A stretch of DNA of 64,000 nt. Source: Oryzias latipes (lineage: Eukaryota; Chordata; Actinopteri; Beloniformes; Adrianichthyidae). A program made the translations under genes and the position numbers. Of this stretch, positions 49,465-61,367 are shown piece by piece (positions within the stretch are counted from its first letter, which is position 1; each line of letters starts with the position of its first letter). The notes under the pieces are model-generated. The model had not been told where the DNA came from. It saw only the letters and a list, made by a program, of their open reading frames with translations, and made no database searches. The stretch lies in assembly GCF_002234675.1 (NCBI RefSeq), contig NC_019859.2, positions 15,115,002 through 15,179,001 on the forward strand, given 5' to 3'.

Positions 49465-50351
49465 TGAACGTTCTTTGGATGCAACTCTGCATTCTTTCTC
49501 CTCCAAATATGATGAGTAGAGTTCTTACCAAAAAGTTCTTCTCTGGTTTCATCTGACCAAAGGACATTCCCCTAATCCTGTTCTGGATCAACCAAATGCT
49601 CTCTTTAGACGGGCCTACACATGTTCTTGCTTTAGCAAGGGGACACGTCTGGCACTGCAGGATTTGAGCCCGTGGTGGCGTAGAGTGTTACTGGTTGGTC
49701 TGCTCTCTGTAGATCATTTCCTAGGTCCCCACATGTGGTTCTAGGATTTTTGCTCACTGTTCTTTTCTTCATTTTGACCCCACGGGGTGAGACCTTGCAC
49801 GGGGCCATAGATCAAGGGAGATTATCAGTGGTCTAGTATGTCTTCCATTTTTTAATAATTGCTCCCACAGATGATTTCTTCACACCCAGATGCTTACCTG
49901 TTGCAGATTCAGTCTTCCCAGCCCTGTGCAGGGCAATAATTTGGTTACTTTTGTCCTTAGACAGCTCTCTGGTCTCGGCCATTGTGGAGTTTGGAGTGTC
50001 ACTGTTTGAGGTTGTGGACAGGTGTCTTTTAGATAAATAACCAGTTCAAACAGGTGCCATTACTACAGGTCACGACTGAAGGACAGAGTATTCTCTTACA
50101 GAAGACGTTTTAGGTCTGTGCGAGCCAGAAATCTTACTTGTTTGCAGGTGACCAAATACTTATTTTCCACCATAATTTACAAATAAATTCTTTAAAAATC
50201 AGACAATGTATTTTTTCTGGATTTTCTTTTCTCCTTTTCTATCTCATAGTTGAAGAATACATATGGTGAAAATTACAGGTTCCTCTCATCTTTTTAAGTG
50301 GGAGAACTTGCACAATTGGTGGCTGACTAAATAGTATTTTTTCCCACTGTA
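49465..50351 (-). mobile_element. Truncated Tc1-type transposon, block B
   Basis: Same copy as in block A, with the Tc1 terminal sequence at 50351 and transposase start near 49983. It carries a ~50-base stretch near 49766-49805 ('attttgaccccacggggtga') that block A lacks. Confidence 0.8.
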
Positions 50352-50605
50352 AATGTTGTTAAAAAAAACAGTTGTTAAAAACTGGCAGAATGACCCATTA
50401 ACGTAAAAAAAAAAAAGAAAAGACAATTCAGTTTGCTGATTAACATTTATTATAGTTGTGAGATTTTGAAGACAGCTATAATATCAGATTGATGTTCATT
50501 CTGAGCAACAACAAAAAATATTTGTCTCACAGGATTCTCACAAGAGCAAATCTTAGGAGAAGCAATGTCAACAATCCATTGAAAGTTAATTTTCCATGTC
50601 AGACT

Positions 50606-51091
50606 TTATCTTGCTCTGTTGAGAAGTTGCTGGATGAGCAGAATCAGCTGGCTCAGTGATGGTGTAGTTGTTGCTCCTGCAACAGTTGTTGCTCCTGCAA
50701 CAGTTGTTGCTCCTGCAACAGTTGTTGTTGCAGTAGTGGTGGTTGCCTTGATAAAATCACAAACATTGAAGTTAAACATTAAAACAGACGACTCTCACAG
50801 GACTTTGTTACAGGATGTTATTTAAAAGTTTACTCAGAACAGAAAACACTCACCTCATGTGAGTTCGACCCAGAGTGATGATGCCCATGTTTGGAACGAG
50901 CAAATCTCTGATGCTCCATCTGTAGAAACATCAAGAAAACAATGTAATTATCTGTCTAATGTCATGAAAAATCCTTTGTTTTATCACAAATTTTAGCTTC
51001 TTTCCATGAAACAGTTTGAAACAATCAGACTTACAGGTTGAGCCAGAGTCAGACTCAGGAGGCATCCCAGCACCAGAGCTAACTTCAGCAT
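50606..51091 (-). CDS. Tiny Thr-rich SCPP-like protein, block B
   Basis: Coding exons: 51091-51035, 50919-50854 and 50746-50606, phase 0, 87 aa. Signal peptide and MEHQ exon are identical in protein to block A. The last exon has three TTVAGA units instead of two, then the same helix ending LLNRAR. Differences in the signal exon are silent. Protein identical to block D as far as I can read. TATA box listed separately. Confidence 0.75.
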
Positions 51092-51245
51092 GATTTCCCT
51101 CCTGGAAACAAAAGTCAAATCTTTATCATCAGGTGCTGCAGCAACATCACACAGAAAATACTGAAATGTAGTTACAGTCTAGCCTTGCAGCGTCAGCAGA
51201 AGATCAGGAAAGTTCTTGTGATGCTGTTCTGGATATTCATGTTTT

Positions 51246-51253
51246 CTTTTATA
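51246..51253 (-). promoter_or_regulatory. TATA box, block B gene
   Basis: TATAAAAG on the minus strand, same position relative to the start codon as in block A. Confidence 0.7.
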
Positions 51254-51655
51254 CCTTCTCTGGATCAGATGTGTTGAGAAACTGTACTCTTTAAGACATC
51301 TTTTCCTAGAAAGAGGAGTGACTGATGATTGTGGACACAAGTTGCACAAGTTTTTAAGGATTTGTTGCACCACCAATAAAGATCTTATTTCTATTAGATC
51401 ATACAAATGGATTATTTTCAGTCACTAATGGCTCACACCTTTCCTCATTAATAATATGCTGATGTAGAAGCATGATGATTTAAAAAACCTCAGTTTTAGG
51501 ATTGTGTATTATATTTTCAAGGAATAATAAAATATTTATGTCTTAAAATATTGCCCAGTTTCCAAGAATTTATCCCTTTATGGAGGAATTTTCTCTCACA
51601 TTTGGTGTCTATAAAACATTACATTCAACATGACATACTGTTTTTTCATAGATTA

Positions 51656-53117
51656 CCCGTAAATTCCGGACTACAAAGCGCACCCGATTACAAGCCGCAC
51701 CTACCCATTTTCACGTGTAAAATTAGTTTTATACATACACAAGCCGCGTCAGAGTACAAGCCGCGCATGTGTTAGTCCGTCCCGACAGATCACGGCCAGA
51801 ATCCCAGAGTGAGTGCATTTCATTAGCACATTGTGGGTGGTTCCAGCTTTACCTCTTTTATGTAATTGAGTGTATCGACATCTGTCAAACAGCATGAACC
51901 TCTATTCTGTTCACAAGTTCCTCAGTTATGGTGTTTTTATTTCATTTTTTTTTTACTTATTGACAATCTAGGTATCATACATAAAATTACTAACAGTAAC
52001 CATATAATCAACATTACATCCCTCAGTTATGATGAGGAAATTTACATCAGCGATTCCACATTTCCCATGAGTCTTAGGGGCTAAAGGCGGGGCCAATGCC
52101 CGGCTCGCCATTCTGTTGTACGTGTTTAAGAATGAGCAAGTATCAGGAGTGCATGGAGGGGTGAACGGGTACAGCTCTCCTTCCGCTTGTGTCGCGGCAG
52201 CGTTATGGGAGTAACAGGACTGGTTAGAAAACACAACGGTAAAATACAGCAGCGGCGACTGAAAAGCGCGCGCCTCAGCGTGATACGCGCGCCTCAGTGC
52301 GGCGCGTGCGTCAGAATTCAGAAGCCTCTGCACTCCGCGGACGCCTCTGCGCTCCGCTCCCGCCCCGCGCGCTCCTTGTCTCCCCTTCCTATCTACTCCG
52401 ACACCTCTGGCCAGGGCTGCTTCAAGGAGGAGCACTTCGTCCCCGTTGCGCCGGTGGATGGAGCAAATCGTTTCTGTGCAAAGCAATCGGACTTAATACT
52501 GTACGTTTTGTGTATGAGGGGCGGGTGCGTTGTTACGTGTGGGAGCCTTCAGACTGCCATCGGCCCCGCAGCTCAATCAGCAGGAGATGTCTCCAGCTCA
52601 CACGGAGGCTGTGAGTTTTTCAAAGCAAAATTCCGCTTTTACGGTTTCCTTACAAACCGTAAATGGAGTGTAAATTCACTCCATGCGCTGTTCTCTCCAT
52701 CACGCAGCAAACCGGCTTTTCCAAACCCGTTGGTGACGGTGGACTTTTTTACGCTGCTTTTAACGATTGCTTTTAACTTGAAAGCTTCATCATATTGTAG
52801 CGGCGATCACGTGCACGTTGGGTCTAATGGCCCCAAAGGATTCTGGGATGCGGCCGGGCATGCGTGTTTCATTTTGTTGAACCATGACTGAAGTGTCTAA
52901 GACCTGAAGTCAACTCCATGCTGTTTGGCTGCTTAGAGGTGTGTTGAATATAAATGTCTTGTGCTTGGTGTTAGATAAAGAGTACAAACATTCACTGAGT
53001 TCAAAAGTACGTACATGGCGGCCGCTAATTAAATCCATAAATTAGCCGCGTCACTGAATAAGCCGCAGGGCTGTAAGCGCAGGAAAAAAGTAGCGGCTTG
53101 TAGTCCGGAAATTACGG
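51656..53117. mobile_element. TA-flanked non-autonomous DNA transposon with GC-rich interior
   Basis: Ends CCCGTAAATTCCGGACTAC and GTAGTCCGGAAATTACGG are inverted copies, flanked by TA on both sides. Blocks A and D show the empty site 'atagattacatttgg'. Subterminal 'acaagccgc' motifs repeat several times. The interior (about 52180-52900) is strikingly GC- and CpG-rich against its AT-rich surroundings. Open frames there (52187-52891 plus; 51968-52486 minus) are not recognised and no transposase is seen. The TA target fits the Tc1/mariner-type superfamilies. Confidence 0.8.
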
Positions 53118-53949
53118 TACATTTGGTTCAAATGGTCACATATTTGAATGTGACTATTTTTCTTACAAATTTTGGAATATAAAAGTAGCACTATGACACA
53201 TGAGTTGAGTTTCTTGATTTCACCAAATTCAATAGTACAGAGTTTTCAGGACAAAAGCAATGGAAGAAATGATAGATCTGCAAGCTTTGAGAAGCAGCCA
53301 CACAGAGGGGCGCCAGAGTTGCCCGGGAAGCTGTGTGGAGAGAATGAATGATTGCTAAACAGAGCATAGAGAAAAAATGTCTGTCCTCCTGATCAAAGTA
53401 TGCATGTGGCCGGTGTTGATGCAGCACCCTGAATCTCTCTCTTTTGTCATCCTTTTAGCTGCAACAAGAATGTTTCTTCCGTCATGGCTGGTTTAACAGT
53501 GGATACTTAAGGAGCAGCATGAAGATTGGATGGACTATTTAATTGTTGATGTTATGTCTTTTCATCTTATTAACCAGTTATAACTTTTTTAGATATGCAT
53601 TTTTAAAACAAGTAGCATGACACCTTTTTGCCAATTCTTTGCCTGCAGACAGCCCATATTTACCCATAATGCCAGTTGTGACAAAGGCACAACAGTCTGA
53701 AGTCTGAAGTTTTGTTTGCTCACCTTATGCACAACTCTTTCCTGAAAGTGGCTCAACAATAAGCTGGGTTTACTACACAGCTGTTACTGAAGTTAAGAAA
53801 TGTTCCTGGACGGACTTGCCCACCTTTGGGGATTGGAGTCTTATAAGCATAGGCTTCTTCACGTCATGTGTAAACTTATTTTTTATTTAAAGTAAATGTT
53901 GATTTGATTTTAAATAAATTTGACTTAAATGATCTAAAAATAAATTAAG

Positions 53950-54145
53950 AGTTGGTTCCTTTGAACAGTGACTTTCAGGTTTAACAGTACAACACCCAAG
54001 TATTTAAATGTGTCCACAATCTCAATGTCTGAGCCCTGGATATGCACCGGTGAGTGTGATGGTGAGGACCTCCTGAAATCCAAAACCAACTCCTTTTTTC
54101 TTCCTGGTGTTTAGCAGCAGGTGGTTACTTTCACACCACCCCACA
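53950..54145 (-). mobile_element. LINE reverse-transcriptase fragment, block B
   Basis: The minus strand reads NHLLLNTRKKKELVLDFRRS, then PVHIQGSDIEIVDTFKYLGV, the conserved region after the catalytic box of CR1/Rex-type LINEs. Only this fragment remains; the same piece is in block D. Confidence 0.75.
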
Positions 54146-54959
54146 TGAACCAACCATTAACATGACAACATGACAGTTTCATTTTATCTGGGCAAAGCAA
54201 CAAAATAATAAAGGGATCACATACTTATTTTCTCCACTGTATACTGGCCAATTGTTTACTCAAATAGACGTGTGCTTGAAGACTTAATGAAAAAGCAGCT
54301 AATTTGTGCACTATAAATTTACTCTATTATTTTATCATTTTATAAGTTACTCAAACATGTTTTAATTTATTTTAAGACTGCACTTGTCTTTTGCTTATAA
54401 GACAAGGACATTGATCAAATGAGTTGGAATTGATGTTTTTTTCTTTTATCTGTACTAAACATCACAGATCATTTACAGTTGGATAATTTTGGATCTTTTT
54501 TTAATCTGTTGTCTTCATTATCAGTGTGTTCAGGTACCACATACACATCTTTTACAAGTTCCTGACCCTGCTCTATATTCTGGTCCTCGTCTCTATTAAC
54601 ATCTTTATTATCTGCATCTTGACTGTCTGCAGCTCCTTCCTTTTCTGTGTTTCTGCTGTTCTTTGGTGATCATTCAGTATTATTAGAGTAAGTGATTTCT
54701 TACTTTTTAGAGAACTAATCATTAAAGATTTAGAAAACTTAGTTGAATACATTGCAGTATTTCTCCTTCTCCTTATACTCTATGTTCAGTGTGGCACAAA
54801 CCACCACAAAAACCTATCCATGTTAACTTATTAATCTTAAAAGAAGCAGATTTACAAGCTTAACTGTGAGGATTGTGACCTTTGGGTGTCAGTTTTAGTT
54901 CCTTGGTTATCCTCATGTTCTGTATTCAGCTTTTTCCCCTGTCAGTCACACCTATTGTC

Positions 54960-55190
54960 CCCATATGAGAACTGGGCCGAGTGAAAATGAGATCACCCAT
55001 AAAAATATGGCTTACCTCCCATTTCAACTCAATTCAATTCAATTGCCATTTTTTCGCAATGTAGACGCCGCCATGTTGGAACCAGAAATAGGTGATTGGT
55101 CTGAGGTAACTGCTCTCAACAATCAGAAGTGTGCCTGTTTGAAGTCCACACCCCTACCACTTGGTAGAATCTGTCAATCTAATGTGACAA
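54960..55190. repeat. Dispersed repeat related to 17950-18180
   Basis: Same ordered blocks as at 17950-18180 ('ccatgttgga', 'gtgattggtctgag', 'gaagtccacacccctaccac'). Confidence 0.6.
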
Positions 55191-56000
55191 CTGTTTGACG
55201 TGAGTCCACCTACTTTCATTGAGACACCTGATTGGCCAGTTTCTAACTTGAATGGCTTGCACTACAAGACATTATAAAACATTATAAATTAAAATTAGGA
55301 TTAGCAAGAACATCCTAAAATAAATAGGTATCAGAGCATGAATGGTTATACTGACAAATACAATGACTGAGTAACAGCTGTTTATTTCTCTATAGAAGTC
55401 TATGGGATTTTGGCTTCTTGGATCCAGCAGGCACTTCCTGTCTGGAAGGCCAGGGGGGAGGAGTCGCTGTACAGTAAATGGTTCATGTTAGAAGTGGATT
55501 TTGCTATGGCAGTCTTGCTTTTCCTGAAGATTTAGAGGACCAGCTTTTAGGATAAAGAAGAAAAACCTTTTTGGGGATATTCCTGCATCAAGTGTGCCAA
55601 GAAAAAAAAAGTCATCATGCTTTAGAAAATGTATGTAAAGTTCACAGTTCTATAATTCTACAATAATAAAACCTGTATAGGTGATATTTCTAGTTGTTAT
55701 TCTAAAAGAATTTCACAGAAATGTGTTTTCCAGTTAAAAAGTCTCCTTTTGAAATTTTGAGAAAGGTCTGAATGATTATTTTGTAAAAATATAAAACAAT
55801 TTCAATTGATAATTGTTTTATGGAGTGTTTTGTGAGGGAAGGCAAAAAGTTCATTGTTCATTTTTTAATCAATATTTTTATTTACGATATTTCTGAAGAC
55901 ATCAGGGGTTTTAAAATAAACAAGTTTAGTAAAAAAAAAAAAATTCATTTAACTAAAAAAAAAACAGTTACAAATTTTTTTAATGGTTCCATGTAAGACT

Positions 56001-56299
56001 TTAGTTTGCATAATAATTTGGTGAATGAGCAGATATAGCTTCCTCAGTGATGACGTAGCTGTTGCACCTGCAAAAATTACAGCTGTAGTGTGCGTTGCCT
56101 TGACCAATAAACAAACAAACAAAAACAATAAAGTAAAGTGTAAGTAAGAACTGCATCTAGGGGTAGCTATGGGCTGTCTGCGGGCAAAAAATTGGCCAAA
56201 CATTTTTGGGCACACAGTTGATCCACACAAATGACAAGGTCATACAGCACTCACTGAACCATTGAGTACAAATGACCAAGCAACTTTTTGGTGTCTGAG
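56001..56299 (-). pseudogene. Decayed Thr-rich SCPP relative, block C
   Basis: Upstream relic exon 56299-56255 is open here, LRHQKVAWSFVLNGS, and lines up with MEHQRVARS of the live gene, which shows the relic's origin. The last-exon relic from 56098 begins ATHTTAVIFAGATATSS but a 4-base loss changes the frame near its end, so the helix ends differently and the frame runs on to 55949. No signal exon seen. Confidence 0.6.
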
Positions 56300-57154
56300 C
56301 TACAGGTCATACTAAAACTATTTGTGCAATACACAAGTGAAGGTAAGACTGAACTTGTTGAGACGCTGGCTTGTCGTACGTTTTTTAAATGTTTTCAACC
56401 CCTCCAAATCCTGTGGGGTGCACAAGTAGTCTGTTAGTGCTGTTCTCTAGTGTGCAGCGTGACTATTAGAAATGAGGAAATTACACAATGTAGTTTGTGT
56501 GGGAATCATACAGGAGTCCTATGAGCACACCTCATGCGTGCAGCATTTGTGCGTTGTCAATAAGGAAGCAGGACTCACACCTTACTACTCACTATAGAGT
56601 GTGGTGTAATGGCCCCTCACAACAGAACTCAAACAGGTCAACCCCCGTTTGGGTGCATGTTCTATAAATCTTTGATTATTAAATCTTATGGTCTACTAAA
56701 GCCAATGCAGAAGATAAATCCAAATATTGCATATTTTCCTCCTTTGGTAACCTATATATGTCATTGAAAACTCTGTCAAGATGAAAGATAGTTTAGGGCA
56801 TCTTTGTATCATTCAAATCTTTGTTTTAGTATAGCTGCAAACCACTTTGAGTTGGTTTCTGGTTTTATTAGTAGGAGATCAAATTATTTAGTCTATATAC
56901 ATTACATTTATTCATATGGGTATATGTAAAAGACATTTAAGGTGAACAAAACCAAAGGCTTCTGAGAAATACAGAGATATGATGAGGATTTGGAAAGAAA
57001 GAAAAGCAGTTGTTTTCATTTTCATTTGCTGCATTTATTTAAATCTGTAAAGACATGAAGGCTGTTTCACTCAGTCAAGACAGCAACAAATCAAAAACAT
57101 TGAAGTAGACATGTTTTCTTAATCACTTGTTGATGTATGCTTCCATCCCAGACT

Positions 57155-57545
57155 TTATCTTCCAGCAATAAGTCGCTGTATGACGAGAGCAAGTATTTGA
57201 GTCAGAGTGGAGGTTGAAGCTGTTGTTGCAGTCGTTGTGGCCTTAAAGCAATCAGAAAAACGTCGATCCAAGTAAACCTTCAGGACTTTGTTAGAGCAAG
57301 GGTTGCAGTTTTGGACTAATTTATCAGATTTGAAAACACTCACCTCATTTGAGTTGGAGTTTGAGCTCGACCGAGCAACTCTCTGATGCTCCATCTGTTG
57401 AAAATTCAAAGTTTTTAGGGTCTATCCTACTCTGCATAGCAAATCATTGGCGTCCAAACATGTGACGATGTGAAACATTCTCACTTACAGGTTGAGCCAG
57501 AGTGAGGCTCAAGAGGCATCCAAGGACAAGTGCAAACTTCAGCAT
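57155..57545 (-). CDS. Tiny Thr-rich SCPP-like protein, block C (diverged)
   Basis: Coding exons: 57545-57489, 57394-57344 and 57241-57155, phase 0, 64 aa. Signal exon MLKFALVLGCLLSLTLAQP; second exon MEHQRVARSSSNSNSNE, with no His cluster and an S-N-S-N-E end that includes an S-x-E site; last exon ATTTATTASTSTLTQILALV ending QRLIAGR, with no TTVAGA units. Gene plan and lengths otherwise match blocks A, B and D. TATAAAAG stands at 57743-57736. Probably the ancestral form of the family before the His cluster and TTVAGA repeat were added. Confidence 0.75.
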
Positions 57546-57735
57546 GGTTTCACACCTGGAAACAAACATCGAGACTTTATCAACAGATCAAATATGTTAA
57601 GCTCAATAATAATAAAAACATCACTGCAGCATCACAAAATATACTGAAACCAATCAATTGTGATTACTGTTGTGTCTTTGCTTCCTCAGCAGAAGATCTG
57701 GAACGTTGTGATGCTTCTCTAACTGCTGACCTTCT

Positions 57736-57743
57736 CTTTTATA
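57736..57743 (-). promoter_or_regulatory. TATA box, block C gene
   Basis: TATAAAAG on the minus strand, in the same relative position as in the other three blocks. Confidence 0.7.
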
Positions 57744-58856
57744 TGATCAGAAAAACTGAGGTGTTGTGAAACTGTATTCTCTGGTAAATTCTGTGTAAAA
57801 AAACACTGATTGCTGATGGAAGCTGCACAGGATTATGGGGATTTGTACGTCCATGTAAACACACTGAAAAACAATGGTGTTGTCAATGATTTTAAACATA
57901 TAGCTCAGTCACAAGTTACTGAGCAATATATCTTTGCTGTAATTACAGAGTTTAATGTGTGTGAGTTTAATGTTTAATGATATTTAACTAGTTAAGAAAT
58001 ATTTACTATGGACTTTAAAGCTTTTGAGGAACAATTCATTACAGAAAAGAGAAAAGCAACAACAATAAGCTATTATCAGTCAAGCAAGTAAATAAAAAAA
58101 TACATTAAAAATACACTTACGGCTGCTCGAATGTGCTCCAGATCTACAAATCTATCAACAGAAATATGGTGAAAAGCATCCAAATTGAGTCTCACAAAAC
58201 TGGCTCTAAAACATTTAGAGTTAATTCTACCAACTCCATCACCATATCAAACATTTTTTAAAGAAACAAGGGGTCGGTGTTGAAAACCCACAAATGTTAA
58301 CTCCACCTAGAAAATAACCAGGCTGGAGAAACCTGCAGTGACGGGGCCAAATACTGTGCCAGGCTGTTGTTTAGTAAAAACTGATGACAATTCTCCATAT
58401 TTAGCTATTCTGGTTAAAAAGTCTAGTCATCTGTTTTTTCACGGGTCACAAAATGAGTTATTGGTCACTTCATAAAGCTGCAGAAAAGATTTGATTGGTA
58501 CCTGCTATTATAGTAAACTAAAATTCATTTATTTCCTGTCAATTTTATAAACCAGTGTCAAATTACTGAGTGAAACAGATATCAGCTCACTTGGTTGTTT
58601 GTTTTTTAATTTTTGCCTTCTCAAATGTTAGAAGTGGATATTTCTACAGCAGCATTTGCTTCCACTGAAGTTTTAGAGGACCACCTTTTAGGATAAAGAA
58701 GAACCTTTTTTGGGATATTCCTGCATCAAGTGTGCCAAGAAAAAAAATGTCATTATGCTTTAGAAAATGTATGTAAAATTTACAGTTCTATGACAACCTG
58801 CATAGATGATATTTCTAGTTGCTCTTCCAAAATAATTTCCCTAAAATGTGTTTTCC

Positions 58857-59344
58857 TGTCAGGTGTCGGGGTCGTCCTCGCACACCTGCTTGAGGATCCG
58901 GTCTCTCACAGCTGTTCAGCATCCAATCAGTGAACCTATTTTAGTCCATCTCGCCCTCGAGCCTTTGTTGGTTCGTCTGCTTTCATGAAGGGCTCACCGA
59001 TCCGAGCCGAAGCCTACGCCGAAGCCTACACCCACGCCAAAGCCCACGCCAAAGCCCACGCCAAAGTCTCCAGAACCAAAGCCACCAAAAACCAAAGCCT
59101 CCAGAACCAAAGTCACCAGAACAGAAGCCACCAGAACCAAAGCCACAAGGACTCACAACCAACCCCAAAGAACAAAACCCAAAGAACCAAGAACCAAAAC
59201 CAAAAAAACCAAAGCCAACATCAAAGAACACAAAGACCAACGCCAAAGATCCAAAGCCAAACCCCTTTTCATCCTACAATAAAATTCACTAAATCAAACT
59301 AAGTCCCTGTCTGCATTTTTGGGTCCAGCGACTCCAAACCAAAC
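58857..59344. mobile_element. Solo LTR-like retroelement fossil, block D
   Basis: Same insertion as in block B, flanked by TTTCC on both sides, so it was present before B and D separated. It is about 13 bases shorter through a different count of its internal short repeat. Confidence 0.65.
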
Positions 59345-59605
59345 ATTTCCATTTAAAATTTCCTTTTGGAATTTTGAGAAAGTTCTAAATATTTATGTAA
59401 AAATTTAAAACAATTTTAATTGATAACAATTGTTTTATGTTGTGTTTTTTGGGGGTGGCAAAAAACACATTGTTCATTTTCAATCAATATTTTTATTCAC
59501 GATTTTCCTGAAGACATCAAGGATTTTAAAATTAACAAGTTTAGTAACTTTATTTTTATTTAGTAAAAAAAAAAAACAGTTTTTTTAGTGGTTCCATGTG
59601 AGACT

Positions 59606-59886
59606 TTAGTTTGCATAATTTAGAAGTTGGTGAATGAGCAGATATAGCTTCCTCAGTGATGACGTAGCTGTTGCACCTGCAGAAATTACAGCTGTAGTGG
59701 AGGTTGCCTTGAACAACAAAAAAACAAAAACAAAGGAAAGTGTAAGTCAGAACTGCATCTACGGGTGGCTATGGGCTGTCTGCGGGCAAAAAATTGGCCA
59801 AACATTTATGGGCACAAATGACAAAGTCATACAGCACTCACTGAACCATTGAGTACAAATAATCAAGCAACTTTTTGTTCTCCGGG
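59606..59886 (-). pseudogene. Decayed Thr-rich SCPP relative, block D
   Basis: Last-exon relic 59707-59606 open (33 aa, same as block B); upstream relic exon 59886-59842 with the same in-frame stop as B. Confidence 0.65.
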
Positions 59887-60229
59887 CTACAGGTCATACT
59901 AAAACTATTTGTGCAATACACAAGTGAAGGTAAGAGTGAACTTGGTGAGACGCTGGTTTGTCGTACGTTTTTTAAATGTTTTCAACACCTCCAAATCCTT
60001 TGGAGTGCACAAGTAGTCTGTTAGTGCTGTTCTCTAGTGTGCAGCGTGACTTTTAGAAATGAGGAAATTACACAGAGTGTAGTTTGTGTGGGAATCATAC
60101 AGGAGTCCTATGAGCATAGATGTTATAAACGCCATAAATGTTGTTGGTTCTTGCTGACACTTTTTACGGGACAACAGAAAAAACTGTGTGATGATACTTC
60201 CGTTTTACAAGTACCAGCAAAAGTAAATA

Positions 60230-61114
60230 CTGAACGTTCTTTGGATGCAACTCTGCATTCTTTCTCCTCCAAATATGATGAGTAGAGTTCTTACCAAAAA
60301 GTTCTTCTCTGGTTTCATCTGACCAAAGGACATTCCCCTAATCCTGTTCTGGATCAACCAAATGCTCTCTTTAGACGGGCCTACACATGTTCTTGCTTTA
60401 GCAGGGGGACACATCTGGCACTGCAGGATTTGAGCCCGTGGTGGCGTAGAGTGTTACTGGTTGGTCTGCTCTCTGTAGATCATTTCCTAGGTCCCCACAT
60501 GTGGTTCTAGGATTTTTGCTCACTGTTCTTTTCTTCATTTTGACCCCACGGGGTGAGACCTTGCACGGGGCCACAGATCAAGGGAGATTATCAGTGGTCT
60601 AGTATGTCTTCCATTTTTTAATAATTGCTCCCACAGATGATTTCTTCACACCCAGATGCTTACCTGTTGCAGATTCAGTCTTCCCAGCCCTGTGCAGGGC
60701 AATAATTTGGTTACTTTTGTCCTTAGACAGCTCTCTGGTCTCAGCCATAGTGGAGTTTGGAGTGTCACTGTTTGAGGTTGTGGACAGGTGTCTTTTAGAT
60801 AAATAACCAGTTCAAACAGGTGCCATTACTACAGGTAACTACTGAAGGACAGAGTATTCTCTTACAGAAGAAGTTTTAGGTCTGTGCGAGCCAGAAATCT
60901 TACTTGTTTGCAGGTGACCAAATACTTATTTTCCATAATTTACAAATAAATTCTTTAAAAATCAGACAATGTATTTTTTCTGGATTTTCTTTTCTCCTTT
61001 TCTATCTCATAGTTGAAGAATACATATGGTGAAAATTACAGGTTCCTCTCATCTTTTTAAGTGGGAGAACTTGCACAATTGGTGGCTGACTAAATAGTAT
61101 TTTTTCCCACTGTA
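60230..61114 (-). mobile_element. Truncated Tc1-type transposon, block D
   Basis: Same truncated copy and same ~50-base extra stretch as in block B; terminal sequence ends at 61114. Confidence 0.8.
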
Positions 61115-61367
61115 AATGTTGTTAAAAAAAACAGTTGTTAAAAACTGGCAGAATGACCCATTAAAGTAAAAAAAAAAAGAAAAGACAATTCAGTTTGCTG
61201 ATTAACATTTATTATAGTTGTGAGATTTTGAAGACAGCTATAATATCAGATTGATGTTCATTCTGAGCAACAACAAAAAATATTTGTCTCACAGGATTCT
61301 CACAAGAGCAAATCTTAGGAGAAGCAATGTCAACAATTCATTGAAAGTCAATTTTCCATGTCAGACT

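Larger units (their letters stand above)
47203..54150. repeat. Tandem duplicated block B
   Basis: From 47203 to about 51653 it is nearly identical to 58004-62440 in block D, with only scattered single-base differences by eye. After the TA-flanked insertion (51656-53117) it continues at 53118-54150, matching 62440-63955 in D. Confidence 0.85.
55480..57900. repeat. Tandem duplicated block C
   Basis: Oldest surviving block. Its left part (55480-55830) matches 47830-48660 of B without the solo LTR. It keeps the decayed two-exon relic and one Thr-rich gene but has no Tc1 copy; 56525-57120 is unrelated to the other blocks. Confidence 0.75.

Noticed and set aside
52187-52891. 234-codon plus-strand frame in GC-rich DNA
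   Set aside because: No recognisable domain, and the GC-rich stretch also keeps the opposite strand open. Kept only as possible cargo of the TA-flanked element.
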